From Nosocomiicoccus ampullae (GTDB lineage: Bacteria; Bacillota; Bacilli; Staphylococcales; Salinicoccaceae): a stretch of 64,000 nucleotides of DNA. The stretch is from positions 744,001 through 808,000 of the forward strand of contig NZ_CP079110.1 in assembly GCF_019357495.1 (NCBI RefSeq). Reading direction: 5' to 3'. Position numbers and translations under genes: made by a program. Below, piece by piece: positions 1 to 7,179 of the stretch (positions within the stretch are counted from its first letter, which is position 1; every line of letters begins with the position of its first letter). The notes beneath the pieces were generated by a model. That model searched no databases. It worked only from the letters and a program-made list of their open reading frames with translations, and was not told the DNA's origin.

Positions 1-624
1 CTCAATCACTGCAAATATTACCGAAGGGATAACAAAAGAATATGAAATGATCTTAAACCAGTTCATATAATCAGTACGCTTATTTTTAATTTCAGCAACT
101 TTATTTAATATAAATGAGAGTAATAACAATATTGTAAATACAAATGCTGACATGACGATAATTTGGATGATTGAATAAACGACGAAAAAGAATGTGGCAC
201 TATTTTTATGCGTATCAATATAATTTTTAAGTTCTTGATCATTTTTAAATTTATCAAAACTTGAATATGATAAATAGTCTTCAGTCATATTTTGAATTTC
301 TATTCCTTGCTTTTGAAAAGATATAAACGCATCTTTCGTATTTACTTCATCGTTTGTAAAAATAATTTTACCTTTTGATGAGTCGAGTGTTGCTTCACCA
401 CCGGAATATTCATAATTGACAATTTCAAATTTTGGAATGTCATCTTTTACTTCATCTAAAGTTGATGCAAATTGATTTGTGTTAACGAAAGATAACATAT
501 TTGGAATAGATAATAATATTCCTATAATTAAAATGTTTAATAGTAAGTACTTAAAGGGTACTGTTCTAAATAGAGGATACTTTTCAAACTTTACTAAACG
601 TTTGAAATAAGTAAAATAATTCAT
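1..624 (-). CDS. DUF1189 family membrane protein, C-terminus cut by window edge
   Basis: An open frame of 208 codons runs leftward from ATG at 622-624 to the window edge with no stop, so the C-terminus is missing. The visible protein has a basic N-terminus, a first membrane segment at about residues 27-45, an extracytoplasmic stretch of roughly 100 residues, and two further hydrophobic segments near residues 140-165 and 190-208. This layout (TM, long outside domain, then clustered TMs) and the sequence style fit DUF1189, a membrane protein family of low-GC Firmicutes with no known function. It is divergent from sodA. A perfect palindrome lies 26 bases upstream of its start. The family call is from memory of its layout, not from a search. 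Confidence 0.7.
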   Translation of the reverse strand, partial: MNYFTYFKRLVKFEKYPLFRTVPFKYLLLNILIIGILLSIPNMLSFVNTNQFASTLDEVKDDIPKFEIVNYEYSGGEATLDSSKGKIIFTNDEVNTKDAFISFQKQGIEIQNMTEDYLSYSSFDKFKNDQELKNYIDTHKNSATFFFVVYSIIQIIVMSAFVFTILLLLSFILNKVAEIKNKRTDYMNWFKIISYSFVIPSVIFAVIE

Positions 625-650
625 ACTCACACATCCATTTATGTTAATAG

Positions 651-666
651 TCAGACGTTAGTCTGA
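651..666. promoter_or_regulatory. operator-like palindrome between the DUF1189 gene and sodA
   Basis: TCAGAC and GTCTGA form a perfect 6+6 inverted repeat around the spacer GTTA. It lies in the divergent intergenic space, in the leader of the leftward gene. Size and symmetry suit a TetR- or MarR-type repressor site, but no such regulator is in view and there is no T-run to make it a terminator. Confidence 0.35.
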
Positions 667-756
667 TTTAGTGTCTACATGACGTATATACCTTTTATTG
701 TAGCACTTAATTTGATATATTTGGATTGTAAACATCATTAGGAGGAGATTTTAGTT

Positions 757-1359
757 ATGGCATTTGAATTACCAGAGTTAGAATATGCATATGATGCATT
801 AGAACCAACAATCGACAAGGAAACAATGGAGATTCACCATTCTAAACACCACAACACTTATGTTACAAACTTAAACAAAGCAGTTGAAGGTACTGATTTA
901 GAAGGTAAGTCCCTTGAAGAGTTAGTAAAAGAAGTTGACTCATTACCTGAAGATGTGAAAACTGCTGTAAGAAACAACGGTGGCGGACACTATAACCACT
1001 CATTATTCTGGCAACTATTAACTCCAGAACAAAAAGATATTCCTGCTGAACTTAAAGAAGCAATCGAAGAAAAATTCGGTTCTGTAGATTCATTCAAAGA
1101 AAAATTTGAAGCTGCAGCTGCAGGTCGTTTTGGATCTGGTTGGGCATGGTTAGTTGTAGGAAATGATGGTTTAGAAATTACATCAACTCCTAACCAAGAT
1201 AACCCACTAAGTGAAGGTAAAACACCTGTATTTGGTGTAGACGTTTGGGAACATGCGTACTACCTTAAATACCAAAACAGACGTCCAGAGTACTTAGGTG
1301 CTATTTGGAATGTTGTTAACTGGGAAAAAGTAAACGAATTATACCAAGAAGCTAAATAA
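757..1359 (+). CDS. sodA: superoxide dismutase (Fe/Mn family)
   Basis: Converts superoxide to oxygen and hydrogen peroxide in the cytoplasm. The 200-residue length is usual for the family. The four metal ligands can be placed at His27 (in EIHHSKHH), His81 (GHYNHSLFW), Asp162 and His166 (DVWEHAYYL). The Gly-rich stretch around GRFGSGWAW is typical of the second domain. A strong AGGAGGAG ribosome binding site precedes the ATG. It is monocistronic: its own terminator follows and the gene on the left diverges. Mn versus Fe preference cannot be settled by eye; Mn is usual in Staphylococcaceae, sometimes cambialistic. In Bacillus and Staphylococcus this gene lies near the PBP gene that here is 8.5 kb downstream. 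Confidence 0.97.
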   Translation: MAFELPELEYAYDALEPTIDKETMEIHHSKHHNTYVTNLNKAVEGTDLEGKSLEELVKEVDSLPEDVKTAVRNNGGGHYNHSLFWQLLTPEQKDIPAELKEAIEEKFGSVDSFKEKFEAAAAGRFGSGWAWLVVGNDGLEITSTPNQDNPLSEGKTPVFGVDVWEHAYYLKYQNRRPEYLGAIWNVVNWEKVNELYQEAK

Positions 1360-1392
1360 TTTATTTAAATAAAAGCTGTGAGTATTTGAATT

Positions 1393-1440
1393 ACTTCCCT
1401 AAATTTGGACATTAACATCCAAGTTTAGGGGAGTTTTTTT
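1393..1440 (+). terminator. sodA terminator
   Basis: An imperfect stem (ACTTCCCTAAATTTGGA paired with TCCAAGTTTAGGGGAGT, G-U pairs allowed) is followed by a run of T. Confidence 0.85.
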
Positions 1441-1678
1441 ATAATAAATAAAATAATCGTTTTTAATTGTATTTTATATTATAGTTCATTTAGTCAGTAT
1501 AATAATCTATATAAATATATTATTGTTGTATAGGTTTAATGAACTTTATGTATTGAGTTTCTACTATATATTTAGTAAACGATTTATATTTTGAATTCAA
1601 AATTTAGTATGTACCAATTTATTTTCAGTAACGTCAATATTATTTTATTTAAAAATATGATTTTTAGGAGAATATTTT
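1441..1678. other. AT-rich gap with nothing recognisable beyond a ribosome binding site
   Basis: Very AT-rich and full of stops in all frames. The only signal I can support is the ribosome binding site AGGAG at 1667-1671 in front of the next reading frame. Confidence 0.4.
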
Positions 1679-2198
1679 ATGAATTACACTATAAATTCAC
1701 CTTTAATACCATTATTTTTTAAACAAAGTATTTCATATAATATGGAAGAAAAAATTGGATATATAACAGCTACAAATATAACAAGACAATTACTTGGAGA
1801 AATGTCCTATAGAGTAAAAATATTTAATACTGAAGTAAGTATTATTGAACAAAAAAAAAGAGGAGAATAAGCGTAATTGGAATATATATATATTAACCGA
1901 AGAAAATAAAAGAAAGATAGGAAAGTTAATTTTAAATTCTAATACTACTCAAACTTTGAAATATGCAGAAACTCACTATGTATTTATGCATGAAAATTCC
2001 ATATATAAAATTAAAAAACCATATATGCAATCAAAAAAACCATTCAGTATGATTGATGATAATAAAAAAGAAATCGCTATACATGAAGGAACAGACTATT
2101 TATCTACAAAAAGAAAAATAAAAATTTTGAATAGCGATGGGGATTCATTCGATGCTTCAATAATATTAGTTATGTCAGTAATAAAATATATATCTTAA
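1679..2198 (+). pseudogene. small protein of tubby-like appearance, split by a +1 frameshift at an A9 run
   Basis: Two frames abut here. The first opens with ATG at 1679 behind a good AGGAG site and stops at 1868-1870. The second is open from 1845 to 2198 but begins only with TTG and has no ribosome binding site. The switch point is a run of nine A (1851-1859). Removing one A joins both into one frame of about 172 codons. The joined protein has alternating short hydrophobic and polar strands and ends in a hydrophobic helix (SIILVMSVIKYI). That reminds me of tubby C-terminal-like (LURP-one-related) proteins, but this is weak. It may be a true pseudogene, a phase-variable or slippage-expressed gene, or an assembly error. 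Confidence 0.5.
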
Positions 2199-2208
2199 AT
2201 GCAAAATG

Positions 2209-2345
2209 TATATCACTTAAAAATTTAGGTGATATAAATATATCAGTATAAAATTGAGTGCTATGTTCTTATTAAGAGCATAGTACTTCTTTATTTATGG
2301 TTGTGCGTGATCTTATTTTCAATAAAGTCACGCACATTTATTTTA
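2209..2345 (+). terminator. three stem-loops in a row, the last two terminator-like
   Basis: Hairpin 1 pairs TATATCAC (2209-2216) with GTGATATA (2229-2236). Hairpin 2 pairs GTGCTATGTTCTT (2258-2270) with AAGAGCATAGTAC (2274-2286) and is followed by TTCTTTATTT. Hairpin 3 pairs GTGCGTGA... (2303-2317) with ...TCACGCAC (2321-2335) and is followed by ATTTATTTTA. Hairpins 2 and 3 look like intrinsic terminators ending transcription of the broken gene upstream. Confidence 0.6.
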
Positions 2346-2931
2346 TAAGTCCATGGAAGATACGATAGAAGGGGTTCTTTGATTCGTTCGTTTTCATTCA
2401 TTCTAAATTTTAGTAATTTTATTAACGTTTATATAGTATGAACGAAATCGATTTTAATAATCTTTTAGGTAAATATTACTCCTAGATATTAGAAGAAAAT
2501 TAAAGAATTAAAAGTATACGTTAAATCACTAGATGTAGAGTACGAATATGAAGAAACTAATCACAAGTAAATTTATCTGGATTATTTAAGTATAGAATTT
2601 AAATTTATTCATAATTGAAATGTCACATTAAATACTAATAAAATGCACAGTTTCTTTAAAATTTTGATTTAAACTAAATTATTAGAGAGGAATTTTTATT
2701 AGCTAAAATCGATAATAAAAACCAACTATGTATGAGGTGCAAGATGAAAGTAATAACGACTGGAGGTATAAGAGTATGAAAAAACAAGGAAGATTCTAAG
2801 ATTAAATATTTATTGTCATTATTTTGATGGCTTGACTCAGATTATTATCTAGCTACAGCCAGACTTTAGAGGTTTTTAAGGGTTATAATTAAAATAAATC
2901 ATTGTTAAAACTATATTAAGGAGGAATTTTG
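2346..2931. other. gene-free stretch with decayed coding remnants at the left edge of the copper block
   Basis: No intact gene. It contains the first copy of a gene fragment that recurs at 9536-9655. A ribosome-binding-like GAGAGGAA lies near 2685 with short coding-like peptides behind it, broken by stops. I recognise no transposase or integrase. The last 15 bases hold the strong AAGGAGG site of the following gene. Confidence 0.45.
2465..2570 (+). pseudogene. decayed gene fragment, left copy of a diverged direct repeat
   Basis: Translation in pieces gives LLGKYYS, a stop, ILEE, a frameshift, then KELKVYVKSLDVEYEY and a stop at 2568-2570. The fragment at 9536-9655 encodes the same peptide order (LGNYYTEILEKK, KLYFKSLNVE, EYVEN). 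DNA identity over about 100 bases is obvious by eye, for instance AGATATTAGAA and TCACTA-ATGT-GAGTA. Parent gene unknown to me. Confidence 0.55.
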
Positions 2932-3438
2932 ATGAAAAAATATTTAATGCCAACATTATTGGGTTTAATATTTATTTTAGCAGGTTGTGGCAATGACTCA
3001 GTATCAAATGAATCAAATATTAAAGAAATGGTGTCAGAATTAAGTGCCAGTAAAATTGTAGAATCAGCCTCTATTAATGATCAAACACTTATTGTCCAGG
3101 ATGATGGAGAAGAAAATGTCTACGCTTTGCCAGACGATGAGTTTTTTGTATCCATTGCACCATACATCTCATATACACATCCCTTTGAATTTCATAGCTT
3201 AACAGGTTGTCAAGGAGAGTTGATGAATGAGGAAATGGATGTAAAAATTACAGATGAAGATGGAGAAGTTTACGTTAATGAAAAGCTGACTACACTTGAG
3301 AATGGTTTCTTGGATTTTTGGCTGCCAAGAGATAAAAATTACTCTTTAGAAATTAATTACGATGGAAAAACAGTTGAGTCCGATTTTTCAACTTTTGAGA
3401 ATGACAGTACCTGTTTGACAGATTTACAGCTTAAATAA
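2932..3438 (+). CDS. CueP-like copper-binding lipoprotein
   Basis: 168 residues. The signal peptide ends in a lipobox LAGC, so the mature protein should be lipid-anchored at Cys19 on the outer face of the membrane. The body matches the CueP family known from the Salmonella periplasm: YALPDDEFFVSIAPY (64-78), HSLTGCQGEL (88-97), NGFLDFWLPRD (124-134) and a C-terminal TCLTDLQL. Conserved cysteines are Cys93 and Cys161. Eight residues before Cys93, where I recall a third Cys (THPC) in the family, this protein has Phe85. I chose the ATG at 2932, seven bases after AAGGAGG, over the TTG at 2929. It has its own terminator and sits next to copB. Expected role: holding or buffering copper outside the membrane. 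Confidence 0.85.
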   Translation: MKKYLMPTLLGLIFILAGCGNDSVSNESNIKEMVSELSASKIVESASINDQTLIVQDDGEENVYALPDDEFFVSIAPYISYTHPFEFHSLTGCQGELMNEEMDVKITDEDGEVYVNEKLTTLENGFLDFWLPRDKNYSLEINYDGKTVESDFSTFENDSTCLTDLQLK

Positions 3439-3444
3439 TTTTTT

Positions 3445-3495
3445 AAATGCAGATTCCACAATGCTGTCTAGTGTTGTGAGATCTGCATTTTAATT
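3445..3495 (+). terminator. terminator after the CueP-like gene
   Basis: AAATGCAGAT (3445-3454) pairs with ATCTGCATTT (3481-3490). An inner arm CACAA/TTGTG strengthens the stem, and T-rich sequence follows. Confidence 0.75.
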
Positions 3496-3546
3496 CAATA
3501 TTAAATATCAGAGCAATAGTTAATTTATCCTTACTTAGTTTTTAAA

Positions 3547-3554
3547 TACATGTA
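3547..3554. promoter_or_regulatory. TACATGTA palindrome upstream of copB, possible second operator
   Basis: An 8-base palindrome made of the CopY/BlaI half-sites TACA and TGTA without the usual two-base spacer. A TATAAT lies 28 bases downstream at 3582-3587. Weaker than the site at 3620-3635. Confidence 0.3.
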
Positions 3555-3619
3555 GTGGATAGTTTCTGCACATATATTTTTTATAATAGACTTAGTAAAT
3601 TAACAGCTTGAAAAATAAC

Positions 3620-3645
3620 GATTACATTTGTAGTCATATTATAAT
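3620..3645 (+). promoter_or_regulatory. cop box operator and -10 element of copB
   Basis: Positions 3620-3635 (GATTACATTTGTAGTC) match every constrained base of the cop box consensus RNYKACANNTGTMRNY recognised by CopY repressors. A perfect TATAAT follows at 3640-3645, so a bound repressor would cover the promoter. No clear -35 hexamer is seen at 17 bases. The start codon of copB is only 15 bases past the -10, so transcription may begin at TATAAT 3582-3587 instead and the box would then lie in the leader. A CopY relic lies just after copB. Confidence 0.75.
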
Positions 3646-3659
3646 GTAGGAGGAGAAAA

Positions 3660-5705
3660 ATGAATAAAGAAGATAATTATAATCATGCTGAACATGAAGA
3701 AAGTCATCATAACCATGAGAAGAGCCACGAATCCCATAATCATAGCGGACACGATCATGCGCATATGGTGACAGAGTTTCGTAATAAATTCTTCATTATC
3801 CTGATATTCACAATTCCAATTGTACTTCTATCTCCGATGATTCAAAATTTCATAGGTGTGGATTGGAAATTTAATGGAGATAGTTATATTGTGGCAGCGT
3901 TGGCCACTTTCGTTTATTTCTACGGGGGATGGCCATTCATTAAGGGCGCTTACGATGAATTGAAAAACAAAGAACCAGGCATGATGACATTAATAGCAAT
4001 GGCGATTTCTGTCGCTTACTTCTATAGTATGGTAGTTGTTTTTGGATTCAATGGGGAAGAAATTTTCTGGGAGTTGGCAACTCTTGTATTAATCATGCTT
4101 CTCGGACATTGGATTGAAATGCGATCTATTAACAATGCTTCCAAGGCCCTGGAATCCCTCGCATCATTAATGCCTAATACGGCAAACCGTATCACTGAAA
4201 ATGGTGAAACAGAAGAAGTTCAGATTGATGATATTAAAGTGGGTGATTTACTATTGGTAAAACCCGGAGAAAAAATGCCGCTGGATGGTAAAATCGTTAA
4301 AGGAAAGTCACAAGTTGATGAATCAATGTTAACGGGTGAATCTGTTCCAGTTGGAAAATCCATTGATGACGAGGTCATTGGTGGTTCAATAAACAGAGAA
4401 GGTTCTCTCACTATTGAAGTAGAGAAACTGATGAATGAATCTTATCTAACACAAGTTATAGATATGGTTAGAGAATCACAACGTACTAAATCGAAAGCTC
4501 AGGATGTAACTAATAAAGCAGCTAAATGGTTATTCTATATCGCTTTAGCTTCCGGAATTATCACCTTTATCGTTTGGATAAGTATTGGAGCAACTATAGA
4601 TACTGCTATCATGAGATTGGTAACAGTTTTGGTTATTGCTTGTCCTCATGCTTTAGGTTTAGCAACACCGCTGGTTATTTCAGTATCTACATCACTTGCT
4701 GCAAAGCATGGTCTGTTGATTCGCCAACGTCCACAGTTTGAAAAGGCTCGTAAAATTAACGCTGTGATATTTGATAAAACCGGCACTTTGACTGAAGGTG
4801 AATTTGGGGTTACAGATATACAGACCTTCAATAATATAAACGAAAATACTCTTTTACGTTATGCGGCAACAGTGGAAAATGACTCAGAGCATCCTATTGC
4901 GAAAGGTATACTCAATGAAGCCAAGTTAAAAGAACTTGAATTGCTTGAAATGACAAATTTTAATTCAATTACCGGTGTAGGAATTGAAGGAGTGATTGAT
5001 GATAAACAAGTCAAAGTAGTGAGCCCGGGATATGTACGTAAACAAAAAATTGATTTTGATGACCATAACTTCAATAAATGGTCAGAACAAGGTAAAACGG
5101 TTGTTTTTCTTCTGGTAGATGAAGAATTGACAGGTGCAATTGCGCTTGCTGATAAGATTAAAGAAAGTTCTAAGCAGACAATAGAACAGCTGCATAAGAG
5201 AAATATTAAAGCTATAATGTTGACTGGAGATAACCAAAAAGTCGCAAGTTATGTCGCAGAACAAATTGGGATTGATGAAGTCTATGCTGAAGTAATGCCC
5301 AATGAAAAAGCAGGTAAAGTGACAGAAATTCAAGAACGTGGTTTGGTTGTGGCAATGACAGGTGACGGAATCAATGACGCACCGGCATTGACTAAAGCAG
5401 ATGTTGGTATCGCAGTGGGTGCGGGCACAGATATCGCGATGGATAGTGCAGATATCGTTCTCGTAGACAGTAATCCGAAAGATATTCTTGCAATATTCAG
5501 CCTGTCTAAAAGAACATATAATAAATTGGTACAGAATCTGATCTGGGCAACCGGATATAACGTGATTGCCCTCCCATTGGCAGCAGGAGTGCTGGCGCCT
5601 TGGGGGATAATACTCAGTCCGGCTGTAGGTGCGATTTTGATGAGTCTCAGTACAATCATCGTAGCAATCAATGCGCAGTTACTGCATAAATTTGAAGTAG
5701 AATAA
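3660..5705 (+). CDS. copB: CopB-type copper-exporting P1B ATPase
   Basis: 681 residues. It pumps copper out of the cytoplasm using ATP. The N-terminus (1-36) is a His-rich tail with many HxH pairs and there is no CxxC heavy-metal domain. Ordered motifs are TGES (225-228, actuator), CPH (328-330, metal site in the membrane), DKTGT with the phosphorylated Asp372, the HP dipeptide at 411-412 and GDGINDAPAL (568-577). The CPH triad with a His-rich tail is the mark of CopB pumps such as that of Enterococcus hirae, as opposed to the CPC of CopA. Start ATG follows GGAGGAG. It has its own terminator. Copper is the best substrate call; silver transport is common in the same group. Confidence 0.95.
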   Translation: MNKEDNYNHAEHEESHHNHEKSHESHNHSGHDHAHMVTEFRNKFFIILIFTIPIVLLSPMIQNFIGVDWKFNGDSYIVAALATFVYFYGGWPFIKGAYDELKNKEPGMMTLIAMAISVAYFYSMVVVFGFNGEEIFWELATLVLIMLLGHWIEMRSINNASKALESLASLMPNTANRITENGETEEVQIDDIKVGDLLLVKPGEKMPLDGKIVKGKSQVDESMLTGESVPVGKSIDDEVIGGSINREGSLTIEVEKLMNESYLTQVIDMVRESQRTKSKAQDVTNKAAKWLFYIALASGIITFIVWISIGATIDTAIMRLVTVLVIACPHALGLATPLVISVSTSLAAKHGLLIRQRPQFEKARKINAVIFDKTGTLTEGEFGVTDIQTFNNINENTLLRYAATVENDSEHPIAKGILNEAKLKELELLEMTNFNSITGVGIEGVIDDKQVKVVSPGYVRKQKIDFDDHNFNKWSEQGKTVVFLLVDEELTGAIALADKIKESSKQTIEQLHKRNIKAIMLTGDNQKVASYVAEQIGIDEVYAEVMPNEKAGKVTEIQERGLVVAMTGDGINDAPALTKADVGIAVGAGTDIAMDSADIVLVDSNPKDILAIFSLSKRTYNKLVQNLIWATGYNVIALPLAAGVLAPWGIILSPAVGAILMSLSTIIVAINAQLLHKFEVE

Positions 5706-5710
5706 AATAA

Positions 5711-5750
5711 ATGCCGACAAATCCTTACTTAAGGATAGTCGGTATTTTAA
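5711..5750 (+). terminator. copB terminator
   Basis: ATGCCGACAAATCCTT pairs with AAGGATAGTCGGTAT with a small internal loop, followed by TTTTAATT. Confidence 0.8.
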
Positions 5751-5834
5751 TTCTTTACTGTATGAAATATGAAAGACATCTTAAAAATACTTGAAAAAAT
5801 TAGAGAACAAAATATGACCAAAGCAATTGATTAA

Positions 5835-5894
5835 AATATCATAGACTCCGAATGGGAAGTGATGCGGGTAGTTAACGGTAAAAAATTTTATTAA
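5835..5894 (+). pseudogene. relic of a CopY/BlaI/MecI-family repressor N-terminus
   Basis: The reading IIDSEWEVMRVV is the hallmark start of CopY, BlaI and MecI repressors (typical form ISDSEWEVMRVVW). It then runs into NGKKFY and a stop. In another frame the preceding bases read KIS, so the original start may have been KISDSEWEVMRVV. Only the first helix is left of about 120-140 residues. It lies 130 bases after copB, whose promoter carries a cop box. Confidence 0.65.
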
Positions 5895-5908
5895 TTTAGA
5901 GTATCATT

Positions 5909-5960
5909 TTTTATCTTATTGATTTTATATAATAATTATAAAAAAGAAGATAAGATAAAA
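5909..5960. repeat. 11-base inverted repeat
   Basis: TTTTATCTTAT (5909-5919) and ATAAGATAAAA (5950-5960) are perfect reverse complements separated by 30 AT-rich bases, directly beside the terminator at 5962. Function unknown; could be chance in such AT-rich DNA. Confidence 0.3.
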
Positions 5961-5961
5961 A

Positions 5962-5997
5962 CTCCGCAAATCTTAACTCAAGATTTGCCGGAGCTTT
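5962..5997 (-). terminator. terminator of the DUF1541 lipoprotein gene, likely bidirectional
   Basis: CTCCGCAAATCTT (5962-5974) pairs with AAGATTTGCCGGAG (5980-5993) with one bulged C. T-runs are present on both strands (TTTTT leftward, CTTTTCTTT rightward). Confidence 0.8.
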
Positions 5998-6052
5998 TCT
6001 TTGTAATCAAAAATCTCATGTTTTTGTACTATATTACTATTCACTAATTAAT

Positions 6053-6676
6053 TTATTCTATAGGTGTCAACTCACTTTCCGTGACCCATTTATGATTGTG
6101 AACTTCTTCTTCAGTATCTGTTGTAACGAAATCCACCATATAGACAGTGGTCTTTTCAGCAGAATCAATCGTAGCCGTTGCACCTTCCATGCCTTCCATG
6201 TGTGATGCATTCATTACTGCTTCATCGCCTGGTTCTAATGGGGCTTCTCCCGGTTCTTCCAATTCTTCATGAATGACCCATTTATGATTTTCTACCAGTT
6301 CTTCGCCGTTCGTCGGTGTGTATGAGACAGTATAGACAGTGGTGTCAAAAGCACCGGAAATTGTTGCTTCAGCACCATCCATACCTTGCATGTGTTCTGC
6401 TTCAATAATCGCTTGACTTCCAACTGCATAAGTTGGATTTTCTGCTTCTTTCAAGTCTTCAGGTACTTCACCGGAACTGGACATCTCATCAGCTGAATGT
6501 TCCATATGACCTCCGGAATCTGATTCCATGTCCATTTCCTCCTCAGAGCTGGACTCTGTTTCAGTGCTTTGGCTTTCTTCATCTTCATTAGGCTGAGTTT
6601 CCCCATTACCACAGGCAGCCATTAAAAATACAGCGAATATGGAAAGAAGCCCTAATAATATTTTGTTTTTTACCAT
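6053..6676 (-). CDS. copL: CopL/YdhK-type DUF1541 copper-binding lipoprotein
   Basis: 207 residues from the ATG at 6676, which follows GGAGGG at good spacing; an in-frame ATG at 6721 lacks such a site. The signal peptide ends in MAAC, giving a lipidated Cys22. Next comes an acidic, Ser-rich linker with a Met/His patch (MDMESDSGGHMEHS, about 48-61). Two tandem DUF1541 repeats follow (about 85-140 and 149-204), each with HMxGMxGAxATI, TTVYxVxF/Y and NHKWV. CopL of Staphylococcus aureus, encoded with copB, is a surface lipoprotein of this family that binds copper. Here the gene is convergent with copB rather than in its operon. Confidence 0.85.
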   Translation of the reverse strand: MVKNKILLGLLSIFAVFLMAACGNGETQPNEDEESQSTETESSSEEEMDMESDSGGHMEHSADEMSSSGEVPEDLKEAENPTYAVGSQAIIEAEHMQGMDGAEATISGAFDTTVYTVSYTPTNGEELVENHKWVIHEELEEPGEAPLEPGDEAVMNASHMEGMEGATATIDSAEKTTVYMVDFVTTDTEEEVHNHKWVTESELTPIE

Positions 6677-7179
6677 GTATATACCCTCCATTTTATTAGT
6701 TCTACTGAGAACTCTACCCATAACTTTTGCAGTTTATTTGCAGATTCAATGAAAAATAAATGTATTTAATCAAGAATAATATTACCGACTCGACATATTG
6801 GACTTCAATTTAAAGACTTATTAACTGTGGATGATATCTCAGCACTTTCTTCAAATCTGCATGAAAAATCGATATTTGAATAATAAAATGTATAAAGAGA
6901 ATAGCGAATATAATTATGATACCAAGAAAATTAATACTATAATATTATCATCTATATTTTAGTAGAATGCGGTAAAATCACTCATGTAACTTAGAATTAA
7001 CCTTTAAATTTAAAAAGTCTTGACGGTCAGGTGTTATACTTAGTCATACATTTTTCAGACTAAAACTTCGTTTCAGTTGCTACCTTTGCTGGATTATTTT
7101 TATATAATATGACTAATGAACAAAATAATAAGATGATCTATTACGATGTATACTGTTGTAGAAAACTGAGGAGGCTTTT
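6677..7179. other. divergent promoter region with one coding-like relic
   Basis: Separates the leftward DUF1541 gene from the rightward sensor kinase, so both promoters should lie here. A TTGACG at 7020-7025 and a TATACT at 7035-7040 are seen but only nine bases apart, so I do not call a promoter. Positions 6770-6883 hold a stop-free coding-like stretch. No cop box found. Confidence 0.4.
6770..6883 (+). pseudogene. unidentified coding-like relic, no start codon
   Basis: A 37-codon frame reads like real protein (ILPTRHIGLQFKDLL, then TVDDISALSSNLHE, then a stop) but has no start codon or ribosome binding site and begins right after a stop. Probably the 3' end of a lost gene in the copper block. 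Parent family not recognised. Confidence 0.3.

Larger units (their letters stand above)
5706..6052. other. gap with two terminators, a repressor relic and an inverted repeat
   Basis: Holds the copB terminator, a short open stretch from ATG 5769 (22 codons, starting MKDILKILEKIRE, unidentified), the CopY-like relic at 5835-5894, an 11-base inverted repeat (5909-5919 with 5950-5960) and the terminator of the leftward DUF1541 gene. No intact gene. Confidence 0.5.

Noticed and set aside
2209-2345. Small structured RNA
   Set aside because: The three hairpins are simple stems, two with T-rich tails; intrinsic terminators explain them without invoking a regulatory RNA.
2346-2931. Insertion sequence or integrase remnants
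   Set aside because: No DDE or tyrosine-recombinase motifs, no terminal inverted repeats and no target duplications could be made out on either side of the copper block.
5330-5671. 113-codon leftward open frame inside copB
   Set aside because: Mirror of the copB coding frame; no ribosome binding site and no protein-like features beyond those forced by the sense strand. Other long antisense frames in copB, xseA, resB and rpsA were dropped for the same reason.
7020-7040. Promoter TTGACG / TATACT for the copper kinase operon
   Set aside because: Good hexamers but only nine bases apart, too close for a sigma-70 type promoter.
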